Source of the DNA: Nitrospira sp.
GTDB lineage: Bacteria > Nitrospirota > Nitrospiria > Nitrospirales > Nitrospiraceae
Assembly (NCBI GenBank): GCA_029194665.1
Contig: JARFXO010000007.1
Location: 186,001-250,000 of the forward strand
DNA: 64,000 nucleotides
Direction: 5' to 3'
Each line of letters opens with the position of its first letter. The first letter of the stretch is position 1. The translations under genes and the position numbers were made by a program. The notes under the pieces were generated by a model, which was given only the letters and a program-made list of their open reading frames with translations, searched no databases and was not told where the DNA came from. This document shows positions 25,065 through 33,693 of the stretch, one piece after another.

Positions 25065-25294
25065 GGTTGCATGAAGAACTGCGGTGCAGGGAAACTGAGC
25101 ATCAGCCACTGTTTCATGCAGAAGTCACCGTGGATGAAGTGAGGATAAAATGGGACAGGCAGGATTTTCTCACAATAGGGTCAGCAACTGTCTGTGCTGT
25201 CAAGAGTTGAACTGGGCGTTTTTTGGTTCACCCATGAAAATTTGTCGCATACAATTGGCGTAGGAACGACGATCGCCAGTGAGTCCAGGCTCTC

Positions 25295-25675
<381 letters not shown>

Positions 25676-25826
25676 CCGTCCGCTTAGAAGGCTGATGGCC
25701 TAAACCAGCCTGTCTAGAAAATTGTAGTTTGTCCCAAGCACGTGGGGTTTCAGGCAGGCTCACCACTGAGATAAGCCTGCCATGGTGATCTCTCGACGGA
25801 TGAGGTCATGAGCGGGTTCAGCTGAA

Positions 25827-26135
25827 CTACTTCTTCTTGCCTATTGTTCCTTGCAGGAGAGATTTCCATTCGTCCCGGTTGACGGACGGCATCGTCGTAA
25901 TCTCAATATGACCCATCGAGGCATTCAATACTGCTGCTTTCATGGCCGCCTTATTATCTGGAAAGTCCCAAATGGCGACGACGTCGTATTCGCCCAGGCA
26001 ATAGTAGGCCTGGATCAGCTTGCCGCCGAGCGTCTGGGCGTTCTTCTTGACCATGTCGGCGCGTTCAATCCCTTTGTCTTTCATGGTTTGAAGACCGTGC
26101 TGCGTGAACTTGATGAGGCTGACGTAACTCGGCAT
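25827..26135 (-). CDS. GYD-domain protein
   Basis: 102 residues matching the GYD family over its full length: SYVSLIKFTQHGLQTMKD, GGKLIQAYYCLGEYDVVAIWDFPDNKAAMKAAV and GHIEITTMPSVNRDEW. These small ferredoxin-like-fold proteins are of unknown function. AGGAGG precedes the ATG. It stands alone downstream of the NDH-2 operon. Confidence 0.88.
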   Translation of the reverse strand: MPSYVSLIKFTQHGLQTMKDKGIERADMVKKNAQTLGGKLIQAYYCLGEYDVVAIWDFPDNKAAMKAAVLNASMGHIEITTMPSVNRDEWKSLLQGTIGKKK

Positions 26136-26370
26136 GGTAAACCTCCTTGGTGGGTCGACGCATAGGGAGCGTCGGGTTGCGGGATTTTAGACGCTTTCGG
26201 ACGGCCAACACAAGCGAGAAGTCACGTGGATGGTTAAGTTCGGAATCCACATTCTTTACGACCGTCTCTCCCTGCAATCGCTGATATACCGCTGTGACCA
26301 GCTTGGCGACGAGTTCCCACAGCTTCTTCCTCCGGTCGTACGATATGTGGGGGAGTCGTTCATGGTGCAA
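26136..26370 (-). pseudogene. Possible decayed small gene
   Basis: An open frame on the minus strand (from about 26370, TTG start) encodes a protein-like stretch with YDRRKKLWELVAKLVTAVYQ and NHPRDFSLVLAVRKRLKSRNP. It runs out of plausible sequence where the GYD gene begins, continuing 71 bp into it. Charged-hydrophobic alternation looks coding, but there is no ribosome site and no recognised family. It could be the C-terminal fragment of a lost gene. The remaining bases to 26461 show nothing. Confidence 0.3.
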
Positions 26371-26461
26371 GCCGGATCGCGGCGGGCTGGGCTAGGCTTT
26401 GTCCCCATTTCACGGTAGTCCGCAGTCTGGCTGGCGTGAGCTGAGGCGAGGCGTGACGGTT

Positions 26462-27778
26462 TCAGGCAGGGTTCTGCCGCTTTGCGGTCCCATGCGGGAT
26501 ACGAGAGCGCTTCGTTCGAAAGTGGACCAGATCCTTCGAGAAGAGCACATCCAGCGTCCAGTCCAAGGCCACAAGCACTTTCTTCTCAAAGCGAGGCAGT
26601 TTCAGCAAGTAGATTGTCCGCCACAGCCACCAGGCGATGAAGCCAGAGAAGTTCACGCCGAGAATGTTCGCGACCCCGGTCCGCTTCCCGATGGGCGCCA
26701 GGAGCCCGAGCGTCGAGTAGACGAAGGGCTTCATGCGCTCCCCTCGCAGGGTGGCCAGGATATTCCGCGCCGCCACTCGCCCTTCACGCAGCGCATGTTG
26801 CGCGGTCGGGGGGTGGGAGCCACCGGTCTTGAGATCCGGCACGAGCGCACAGTCGCCGAAGGCCCAGAGGCCCGACCAGCCGGGCACTTCCAGGTACTCG
26901 TTGACGAGGACCCGGCCTTTCGTTTTCGGACAGGGCAGGGTGTCCAAGAGGGCATGCGGGCTGGTGCCGGCGGTCCAGACCAGCGTATTGGTCGGCACCG
27001 TCGTCCCATCGCTGAGGGTGACGTCGTGGTCCGTCACGGCGGTGACTTTACAGTGCGCATGGATTTCCACCTGCTGCTCCGCGAGTTTGCGCTGCGCATA
27101 GGCGCCGAGTTCCTCTCCCAGTTCCGGCAAGATGACCTTGCCCGCACTGACCAGAATGATCCGCAGCATGTCCGCCCGCAGATGCGGAAAGAACTGCACC
27201 GCCTCCCGCAGAAAGTCATTCATGGCCGCGATGGTCTCGACCCCGGCAAACCCGCCGCCGGCCACAACGTAATTCAGGAGGGGCGCCCGGAGTGACGCCC
27301 CGCACTCATAGTCCGCCTCTTCCAGGTTTGCGATGAGGTGGTTGCGCAGCACAATCGCATCATCCAACGATTTCATGGTGAGCGCCCGGTCTGCCAAGCC
27401 GGGGATGTTGAAGAAGTTCGTGGTGGACCCGAGGGCCAGCACCAGGTGGTCGTAGGGCAGCGAGTGGCAATGGACCTCGTGCCCATGCGACAGACCGACG
27501 CGCTTGTGCGCGAGATCGATGGCTTCGATCTCGCCATGAAAAAAGGTCACGCGACGCAACAGCCGGCGGATTGGGCTGACGATATTGGTGATATCCAGGT
27601 CGCTCGCCGCGACTTCATGCAGCATCGGGGTGAAGAGGAAAAAGTTGTCCTGGTTGACGAGGGTGACGTCCAAGTCGGCGCCGCGCGCCAGGGCGCGTTC
27701 GAATTCCAACGCGGCATACATCCCGCCGAAGCCCCCACCCAGAATCACCACGCGTGGCTTGCCGTTTAACATCGTCAT
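26462..27778 (-). CDS. ndh: Type II NADH dehydrogenase (NDH-2)
   Basis: 438 residues. Two Rossmann motifs: VVILGGGFGGMYAA near the N-terminus for FAD and VVAGGGFAGVETI for NADH. GLWAFGDCALVPD is the second FAD signature, and a C-terminal amphipathic region (FSGFIAWWLWRTIYLLKLP) mediates membrane attachment. It oxidises NADH and reduces quinone without pumping protons. The start at 27778 overlaps the TGA of the UspA gene (ATGA), so the two are translationally coupled; the link of a stress protein with NDH-2 suggests redox or energy-stress use. Confidence 0.93.
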   Translation of the reverse strand: MTMLNGKPRVVILGGGFGGMYAALEFERALARGADLDVTLVNQDNFFLFTPMLHEVAASDLDITNIVSPIRRLLRRVTFFHGEIEAIDLAHKRVGLSHGHEVHCHSLPYDHLVLALGSTTNFFNIPGLADRALTMKSLDDAIVLRNHLIANLEEADYECGASLRAPLLNYVVAGGGFAGVETIAAMNDFLREAVQFFPHLRADMLRIILVSAGKVILPELGEELGAYAQRKLAEQQVEIHAHCKVTAVTDHDVTLSDGTTVPTNTLVWTAGTSPHALLDTLPCPKTKGRVLVNEYLEVPGWSGLWAFGDCALVPDLKTGGSHPPTAQHALREGRVAARNILATLRGERMKPFVYSTLGLLAPIGKRTGVANILGVNFSGFIAWWLWRTIYLLKLPRFEKKVLVALDWTLDVLFSKDLVHFRTKRSRIPHGTAKRQNPA

Positions 27779-28323
27779 GCCACCACCCAAATCGCAAATC
27801 CCTTGGCGGCGTGCAGGAGATGGTCGGTTGTGCCGCCGCCGAAGATCTGTTTGATCCGCGATATTCCCTGCCGTCCCACGGCAATGGTATCGTGATGCCC
27901 GCTGCGGGCCTCTTCGAGGATGTTTCTGGCAATATCGTCGTCATGACCATACTTCACCGCCACGCGGTTCATGTCGAACCCGGATTGTGCCAGTGTTTCG
28001 CATGCCTCCTTCAGGACATGACATTCGGATTCCCGCTCCTTCTGAATCCAGGCGTCCTGCTCATTGCGCAACTGTACGCTCAATTGCGCCTCGACCGCTG
28101 GATTCTCCGATCCACCATGTTCCAGGAACCTCCGCGGCATGGGTTTGAGCACATGAAAGAGGGTGATGACGGCGTTGGGCGTTCGGCTCAGCAGAGATCC
28201 GACATACTGGACCACGCGATGGGAGTTTTCGGACTCGTCCACAGCCAGCAGAATTCGCCCAGCGACCGATAGATTTGTCTCCTTGTCTACACTCTCTGCT
28301 TTTTGCTCTACCTCTTGAAGCAT
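27775..28323 (-). CDS. Universal stress protein (UspA family)
   Basis: 182 residues from ATG 28323, with AAGGAGG 7 nt upstream. RILLAVDESENSHRVVQYV is the Usp opening strand-helix, and GRQGISRIKQIFGGGTTDHLLHAA is the G2xG9xG(S/T) ATP-binding loop. Cytoplasmic stress protein, probably nucleotide-binding. It overlaps the NDH-2 gene by four bases. Confidence 0.92.
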   Translation of the reverse strand: MLQEVEQKAESVDKETNLSVAGRILLAVDESENSHRVVQYVGSLLSRTPNAVITLFHVLKPMPRRFLEHGGSENPAVEAQLSVQLRNEQDAWIQKERESECHVLKEACETLAQSGFDMNRVAVKYGHDDDIARNILEEARSGHHDTIAVGRQGISRIKQIFGGGTTDHLLHAAKGFAIWVVA

Positions 28324-28496
28324 GGACACACCTCCTTGGCACGTTTTATCTAGAGTTATGCCATCACAGTTGTGCGGCATGAGTGTTTGAAGCTCTCCTT
28401 GAGTCGAACAGCGACATTCTCTTTGTACGACCTACTCCATAGATGAATAGAATTATCTTGGTCGAGAGCACAGTTGTTCAAGACAGTCGGCTTATC

Positions 28497-28619
28497 TCAC
28501 CCCCCCTTCAACCCCGGCATGACGAACCACACAATTCCCAGCACTACGAACCACAACATCAGCCCAAACGAGCTGACCGCACTGACCATCACAAGACAAC
28601 AGAGGAGGATAAGCGACAC
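28497..28619 (-). CDS. 40-residue membrane protein
   Basis: GTG at 28619, 12 nt after the receiver gene stop, with TGAGGT overlapping that stop as ribosome site; TGA at 28497. The peptide is almost entirely hydrophobic (SLILLCCLVMVSAVS then FGLMLWFVVLGIVWFVMPG, ending LKGG), so it should span the membrane once or twice. Placement and ribosome site suggest coupling to the zinc-ribbon/receiver operon. No family recognised. The 173 bp to the UspA gene hold that gene's promoter. Confidence 0.55.
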   Translation of the reverse strand: MSLILLCCLVMVSAVSSFGLMLWFVVLGIVWFVMPGLKGG

Positions 28620-28631
28620 CCGGTCTTGACC

Positions 28632-29045
28632 TCACATGAATTCACACACCACTGCCCGCACGGATTCCCGTTCCACTCTCTGAGTCATGGCCAAGCTCAG
28701 CATGCTCAACAGGATGTCCGTGTCAGACGACTTTCGAACCCAGGCAAAAGCTCTCAGTGCCTGCGCCAGGTCGTACATATCCCAGTCGACTTCCGTGAAT
28801 AGAATGATCGGTGGCTCGGGCCAGGTCGCTCGAGATTGCTTCAGGAGATCGAGCCCATGAAGATCAGGAACGTGCGAGTCGATGACGACTGCATCAAAGT
28901 GGCGAAACTGCATCTCGTATAGTGCGTGAATCCCATCAGGCACCTGCACAACGACAAATCCCTCCTGCGCTAGTATTGCGTCGAGAGGCAGTAGCGTTGT
29001 CTCGGGATCATGGATGAGTAGCAAACGTTTCCCATAGCCGATCAT
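28632..29045 (-). CDS. Stand-alone receiver (response-regulator) domain protein
   Basis: 137 residues. RLLLIHDPETT, acceptor Asp56 in AVVIDSHVPDLHGLDLL, IILFTEV and a Lys near residue 106 in VRKSSD follow the CheY fold. The usual acidic pair near the N-terminus is reduced to HD, so phosphorylation may be weak. There is no output domain. Its start overlaps the stop of the zinc-ribbon gene (ATGA). Possible phospho-sink or protein-interaction regulator. Confidence 0.85.
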   Translation of the reverse strand: MIGYGKRLLLIHDPETTLLPLDAILAQEGFVVVQVPDGIHALYEMQFRHFDAVVIDSHVPDLHGLDLLKQSRATWPEPPIILFTEVDWDMYDLAQALRAFAWVRKSSDTDILLSMLSLAMTQRVERESVRAVVCEFM

Positions 29046-29251
29046 GGTCTTCTCCTCTCCGATGGCGTGCTGCGATTCGGCCGCTCCACTGCACCGTCGT
29101 TCCTCTCTCCCAGCGAACCTGCCTGCATCGAACTTTCAATCTCGTCGCAATGACAGTAGGGACCATCGATTACCGCCCACCCGCAGACCAATTCGTCCAT
29201 CGCAGCGGCAAGATCGGCTGCCGACATTCCTCCGCAACGTGGACAACTCAT
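29042..29251 (-). CDS. Small zinc-ribbon-like protein
   Basis: 69 residues with CPRCGG at residues 3-8 and a second pair in YCHCDE around 32-37, a possible four-cysteine zinc site. AAAGGAG lies 4 nt before the ATG. It ends in ATGA overlap with the receiver gene, so they are translationally coupled. The tail after residue 45 is polar. DNA- or protein-binding is possible; function unknown. Confidence 0.7.
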   Translation of the reverse strand: MSCPRCGGMSAADLAAAMDELVCGWAVIDGPYCHCDEIESSMQAGSLGERNDGAVERPNRSTPSERRRP

Positions 29252-29534
29252 CCCGCTCCTTTCCTTCGATCATCTCACCCGAGGAGACCTGTGCACTAGT
29301 CGGCCTGCAGAGGCTCCAAGAGGTTGTGAGCACCGAAAAGCCATGGACTGTAGTAAACACCATCGCCCCACTCAGAAGGATAGGACCAAGGCGCTCGTGC
29401 ATGTGGGAGTCGGCTGGAGTTGGCTGTGGGAATTGTCCGACAGGGTAGCGACTCGGCAGAGTAGGGGCGTTATGGGTGGAGGGATACTGGCGGTGAACTA
29501 CGTCGTGAGGACAGAGAGGGGTCGGCTGTCGTGA

Positions 29535-30173
29535 TCATTCCACGAGGTGATGTTGTACCGCGTAGCGCGCCAGGTCTGCATTGGTCTTGAGATTCAGCTT
29601 CTCTAGGATGCGGGTACGGTAGGTACTGATGGTTTTGATGCTGAGGGACAGTTGGTCGGAGATCTCCGTGATCGTACTGCCGCCGGCAATCAGACGAAAC
29701 ACCTGGTCTTCGCGATCGGACAAGGAATTGTGAGGCGGTCGCTCGTGGTCGCTCTGTTGATGAAGGTGCGAGGCCAGGAGTTCAGCCGTCTTGGGTGTGA
29801 TGTATTTCCCTCCGCGCGAAACCACCTTGATGGCCTGCACCAATTCTTGGGGAGCGCTTTCCTTCGTCAGATAGCCGGCTCCACCGGCACGTAACACACG
29901 TACGGCAAACTGGTCCTCCGGATGCATGCTCAATACCAACACGGGAAGGTTTGGGAAGAGCCGTTTCAGTTCGTGCAACCCCTCCAACCCGCCGCGTCCC
30001 GGCATGGTTAAATCCAATACAACTACATCCCAGCGGCGTTGCTGTGCTTGCTCGACCAACTCATGGACGTTCGAAGCCTCACCGATCACGGCTCCGGAAA
30101 ACTCATCGGTGAGAATCTGCGTCAGACCTCGGCGCAGGTACGGGTGATCGTCTGCCAGGAGAATGTTAATCAT
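29535..30173 (-). CDS. NarL/FixJ-type response regulator
   Basis: 212 residues from ATG 30173. Receiver domain: NILLADDHPYLRRGL, acceptor Asp in VVLDLTMPGRGG, VLVLSMH, and Lys in YLTKESAP. C-terminal LuxR-type helix-turn-helix: LSDREDQVFRLIAGGSTITEISDQLSLSIKTISTYRTRILEKL. A DNA-binding transcription regulator phosphorylated by the PAS kinase encoded upstream, whose stop overlaps its start by 8 bp. The 283-bp stretch at 29252-29534 shows no gene and should contain the promoter of the zinc-ribbon operon. Confidence 0.93.
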   Translation of the reverse strand: MINILLADDHPYLRRGLTQILTDEFSGAVIGEASNVHELVEQAQQRRWDVVVLDLTMPGRGGLEGLHELKRLFPNLPVLVLSMHPEDQFAVRVLRAGGAGYLTKESAPQELVQAIKVVSRGGKYITPKTAELLASHLHQQSDHERPPHNSLSDREDQVFRLIAGGSTITEISDQLSLSIKTISTYRTRILEKLNLKTNADLARYAVQHHLVE

Positions 30174-32277
30174 CGCTTGTCGGAGATCGCGGCATCCTGA
30201 CGGTGACCGTTGTTCCGATTCCCGGCCTGCCCTGAATGTCGAACGCACCGCCCTGCTGTTTGGCACGTAGACGCATCCCCAGCAGGCCGAATGCTTTCGG
30301 CCCGGACTTTTCATCGGGGGTGATGCCTTGGCCGTTGTCCCTGATTTGCATGATCACATGGTCGCGGGTTTCTTCCAGTCTGATGTCCACATTGCTAGCA
30401 TGGGCATGCCGAGCCACGTTCGTCAAGACCTCCTGGAGGATGCGAAAGAGCGCGGTCGATTGCTGATCCCCCACACCAATCCGGTCCGGCGAAATACTGG
30501 TCGTACAGGCAATTCCGGTCCGATGGCGAAACTCACGCGCTTGCCATTCAACCGCGGCTTCCAGGCCGAGTTGATCCAACACACCGGGCCGTAACGTCGT
30601 CGCGATCTCCCGCACCGATTGAATGGTGGAATCCACGAGCTCCAGCGACGAAGCCAATCGTGACAGGACAGCAGATGGCTCGAACGAGCCGTTCGATTCC
30701 ATAATTTGCTTGTAGACCCACGATACATCCAGTTTTAAGCCCGTCAAGGCCTGCCCCAGCACATCATGAGCCTCCAACGCGATCCTTCCTCGTTCTTCTT
30801 CACGCACCGACTCCAAGCGAACTGCCAGCGCCGCAAGTTGGTTGCGGGAATTAAGCAGCGCCTCCTCTCCGCGCTTTCGATCAGTGATATCCATCGAACA
30901 GCCGACGATGCCGATTGGAGCACCGCTGTCATTCCGCAGCAAGACGAGCGACAGGTGGGCAACCCGTAGTGCTCCGGACTTGGTGCGTCTCCGGATTTCG
31001 ACCTGATGGGTCCCTTTGGCCTTGACAGGAGTAAGCACGTCACGTTCCAGGAAGTCGCTGTCCTCCATTGGGTAGACAAATGAGATATGTTTGCCGAGGG
31101 CCTCGTATACCGTATATCCAAGCAATCGTTCCGCCCCGTGATTCCAGCTCGTCACATAGCCGTTCATATCAACCGTGATCACCGTTTCTTGGATTTGATT
31201 GATGATGTCGGCCTGTCTCCGAATCAGTTCATCCGTTTGTCGTTGTGCGGTGATGTCGGCGAAGAGGCCGACGAGTTCTTGAGAGGTTCCATCTGACCGT
31301 CGGATCAACACCGCTTGGTCACGGAACCAGCGGTACTGGCCGTCGTATGTCTGCCAGCGGTACTCAGTCGCCAGTGCGCCGGTTTGGGACAGGTTGTTGA
31401 ACTCCGCCAGAGTCTTCTCTTGATCGTCGGGATGGAGCCGCGATGCCCAAAGGGATGAGTTATCCACAAAACTGTTTGGTGGATAACCGGTCACCGTCTC
31501 ACTGTTCTCGCTCACCCACAAGGCCCCATAGTCTCCCGAAGGCCTCGCGGAATACATCACAATGGGCAAACTGCGCAAAATTAAGGCTTGGCGGGCGTGC
31601 CCCACCATGACGGCTGTCTCAGCCTGGCGGCGTTTCGCCAAGTCGTAAAAGATCACGAGCCCTCCGCCGCCGGCAAGGACAATGGTCAAGAGGGTTCCAC
31701 CAAAAATGAGCGACAATGTGAACGCAGCAGCGCTGTCTGTGTGCTTCGACCAGCCGGCCAGTAACATCTGCTCCTGCTCCCGCATCTTCCCGAGCACGAC
31801 TTTGATCTTATTCATCGTCTCTGTACCGGCGTCGAGATGCGCCTTCATCTCATGGATGTCTATCTTGTCAACATCCCTGAGGTCGATGACTGTTCGGGAT
31901 TGTGTCAACCTCAAGTCGATCAGACGGTGCAACGTCAGCACGTGTTCTCGCTGAACCTGACTGTCCAACGTCTGGGCAGCAAGGGTGCGCAAGACTGCCT
32001 CTATGGTCTGACGCTTTTCACGAGATGATTGTAGGTATTGCCGTTCACCTGTCAGCAGATCGATCAGTTGCCTGGATTCCAAGTCCTCTAGGAGGAGAAG
32101 CAGCTGCTCAATCGTTTCTCTGATCTCATGCGTTTGCACGACTCGGGATTCATGATCGATGAGGTCAGCCGCACTACGATAAGAAACGATCCCGATTCCA
32201 AGCAAGAGAATGAACGCAGCGCCGAGGCCCACCGCAAGCTTTTTCTCAAGCGAAACCTGGATCAGACGTTCAAACAT
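30166..32277 (-). CDS. CHASE3-PAS sensor histidine kinase (NarX-like)
   Basis: 703 residues from ATG 32277 (GGAGG at 7 nt). Order: TM helix (about 12-32), CHASE3 extracytoplasmic domain, TM helix (about 180-205), two PAS/PAC units (the first with the HPDDQEK and YRWQTYDGQYRWFRD type PAS fold, the second with VDMNGYVTSWNHGAERLLGY), HisKA_3 with phospho-His in LEAHDVLGQALTGL, and HATPase with NVARHAHASNV and DNGQGI. Partner of the NarL-type regulator encoded immediately downstream with overlapping ends. The signal is unknown. Confidence 0.93.
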   Translation of the reverse strand: MFERLIQVSLEKKLAVGLGAAFILLLGIGIVSYRSAADLIDHESRVVQTHEIRETIEQLLLLLEDLESRQLIDLLTGERQYLQSSREKRQTIEAVLRTLAAQTLDSQVQREHVLTLHRLIDLRLTQSRTVIDLRDVDKIDIHEMKAHLDAGTETMNKIKVVLGKMREQEQMLLAGWSKHTDSAAAFTLSLIFGGTLLTIVLAGGGGLVIFYDLAKRRQAETAVMVGHARQALILRSLPIVMYSARPSGDYGALWVSENSETVTGYPPNSFVDNSSLWASRLHPDDQEKTLAEFNNLSQTGALATEYRWQTYDGQYRWFRDQAVLIRRSDGTSQELVGLFADITAQRQTDELIRRQADIINQIQETVITVDMNGYVTSWNHGAERLLGYTVYEALGKHISFVYPMEDSDFLERDVLTPVKAKGTHQVEIRRRTKSGALRVAHLSLVLLRNDSGAPIGIVGCSMDITDRKRGEEALLNSRNQLAALAVRLESVREEERGRIALEAHDVLGQALTGLKLDVSWVYKQIMESNGSFEPSAVLSRLASSLELVDSTIQSVREIATTLRPGVLDQLGLEAAVEWQAREFRHRTGIACTTSISPDRIGVGDQQSTALFRILQEVLTNVARHAHASNVDIRLEETRDHVIMQIRDNGQGITPDEKSGPKAFGLLGMRLRAKQQGGAFDIQGRPGIGTTVTVRMPRSPTSDD

Positions 32278-32446
32278 TGACCCGCCTCCTTGCACGTGCG
32301 CGGAGTAAGACGGTCGCTAAACACGTGCGGCGTCTCCTGTCGTAGCCTGAGTCACATCCACGCTGTCAGGGTTCACGAAACATTGCTCAGTACCGATGCC
32401 GGCGTGGCGGAATTCGATTGCCGCTTCCACGGCGAGACATTGTGGC

Positions 32447-33058
32447 TCAGTCGAATTTCTCTGACCTACCCGACGAACGCCGAAGCCTCATCACCATGAT
32501 TAGCCCCACCACGATCATCAGGGCTCCCATGCCGATCCATCTGAACATCTGGTGAAGGGTTGTGGAAGAGGTCACCCATTCCTCACCAAGCAGATAGCCC
32601 GCCGTGATAAACGTGGCGGACCAAAGGATCGCGCCGCTGTAGGCAAAAATCGCAAAGGTGGGATATCGAAGTCCGGATGCACCTAACATCAGTGCGCCCA
32701 GATGCCGCAGACCCGGTACAAAGTAGGCAACAAGGAGTCCATACTTTCCCCATTGGCTGACCCACTGCTGCGCAGTACGAAAGCTGGTGTGGTCGATATG
32801 GAGCCATGGCCCTACTGTCGTGGGGACGCGTGCCCCCAAGAGATGACCCAGGCCGTAACTGATCGTGATCCCACAGGCGCTGCCCACCACAGCGGCTGAC
32901 AGTGAGAGCGCTGTCGACAATTCACCTTTAAAACTCAAATAGCCGACAAAGAGCAGCAGCGTTTCATCGGGGATTGGGAGGCCGACAATCCCTAGCATGA
33001 GGAGGAGGACAATGGCAGGGTATTCATAGTTGTGAACCCAAGCTAGCATTGTCTCCAT
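32447..33058 (-). CDS. DedA/SNARE-associated family membrane protein
   Basis: 203 residues from ATG 33058. Multiple membrane helices and the DedA/VTT signature: LMLGIVGLPIPDETLLLFVGYLSFKG near the start and the GKYGLLVAYFVPGLRHLGALMLGASG motif with conserved Gly-Arg. The family includes flippases for undecaprenyl phosphate or phosphatidylethanolamine and is needed for envelope homeostasis. It precedes the CHASE3 kinase gene by 170 bp on the same strand. Confidence 0.9.
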   Translation of the reverse strand: METMLAWVHNYEYPAIVLLLMLGIVGLPIPDETLLLFVGYLSFKGELSTALSLSAAVVGSACGITISYGLGHLLGARVPTTVGPWLHIDHTSFRTAQQWVSQWGKYGLLVAYFVPGLRHLGALMLGASGLRYPTFAIFAYSGAILWSATFITAGYLLGEEWVTSSTTLHQMFRWIGMGALMIVVGLIMVMRLRRSSGRSEKFD

Positions 33059-33089
33059 GATGTTCCGCTCACTGTCTGTTAATCGATCC

Positions 33090-33129
33090 ACACCGGCTGG
33101 GATGGCTTCGCCAGGTTCCCAGCCGGTGT
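33090..33129. other. Perfect 13-bp hairpin in front of dedA-type gene
   Basis: ACACCGGCTGGGA / TCCCAGCCGGTGT with a 14-nt loop, 32 nt upstream of the DedA start on the minus strand, no T-run. It would lie in the 5' leader if transcription starts further upstream. Possible attenuator or processing site. Confidence 0.4.
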
Positions 33130-33544
33130 CGGCATGAGACCATTGTATACCGACTGCGAGGGCGGTTGTTGTTCACGAATGTCGATGGTGACAAGACCGA
33201 CGATAGTCAGACCGGACCAATGGCTGTAGGAACCGGTGGATGTTTGGTCTGTCCTTACGACGATCCAAGATCATCCTCCTTCGTGATCGCTTAGGTTAAG
33301 CGGAAGGGGACGAAGGTATGAGCGGGCGATGCGTTACGTGCAACCGGAGGTCTCCGCCCCGCACTGCTTGCTGCGCGATGACGGCCTCAATAGCAGAAGT
33401 CGATTTTGATAGAGCAGGGGCTTGGTAGACGCTGTGAAAAACGTGAGGTTCGAGGCTACCTCACGCCGGCTATTTGAGCTGCACGGCCATGCATCCGACG
33501 GTCACGCACGGGGCCGATAAGCAGAGGATTCAGGCCAACCTGGT
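33130..33544. other. Intergenic region left of IS21
   Basis: About 415 bp without a convincing gene. It contains a hairpin CGTGAGGT / ACCTCACG (33442-33465) in a context that looks like a dispersed extragenic repeat. Confidence 0.35.
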
Positions 33545-33550
33545 AATGCT
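33545..33550. repeat. IS21 target-site duplication, left
   Basis: AATGCT immediately before the left terminal repeat; identical to 35797-35802. Confidence 0.85.
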
Positions 33551-33603
33551 TGTCAGCGGTCATGCAATAATCCCCAGATGTGGTCAATGAATTCTCCCCA
33601 CCC
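33551..33603. repeat. IS21 left terminal inverted repeat
   Basis: Begins TGTCA and ends TCCCCACCC. It matches the reverse complement of 35744-35796 at about 39 of 53 positions by eye, with shared blocks CCCCAG, TGGTCA and TCCCCACCC. Confidence 0.85.
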
Positions 33604-33693
33604 TCTCACCGAAGGAGGGATGTGATGGAACTTGACGATAGCAAGGAGACAACGATCATACCGTCCCAGGTAGACCACACTCGGGAGGTATGT

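Noticed and set aside
25068-25125. TGCATGAA / TTCATGCA inverted repeat after the first hybrid kinase as a terminator
   Set aside because: Only 8 bp with a loop of about 40 nt and no T-run; too weak to call.
26399-27295. Long plus-strand open frame (298 codons) opposite the NDH-2 gene
   Set aside because: It is exactly antisense to a strongly conserved flavoprotein, has shadow-like composition (Arg/His/Gly/Gln-rich) and no family match.
28443-28802. 119-codon plus-strand frame near the receiver gene
   Set aside because: His/Pro/Gln-rich, opposite the receiver and the membrane miniprotein, no ribosome site.
29343-29534. 63-codon plus-strand frame upstream of the zinc-ribbon gene
   Set aside because: No ribosome site or motif; lies in a region better explained as promoter DNA.
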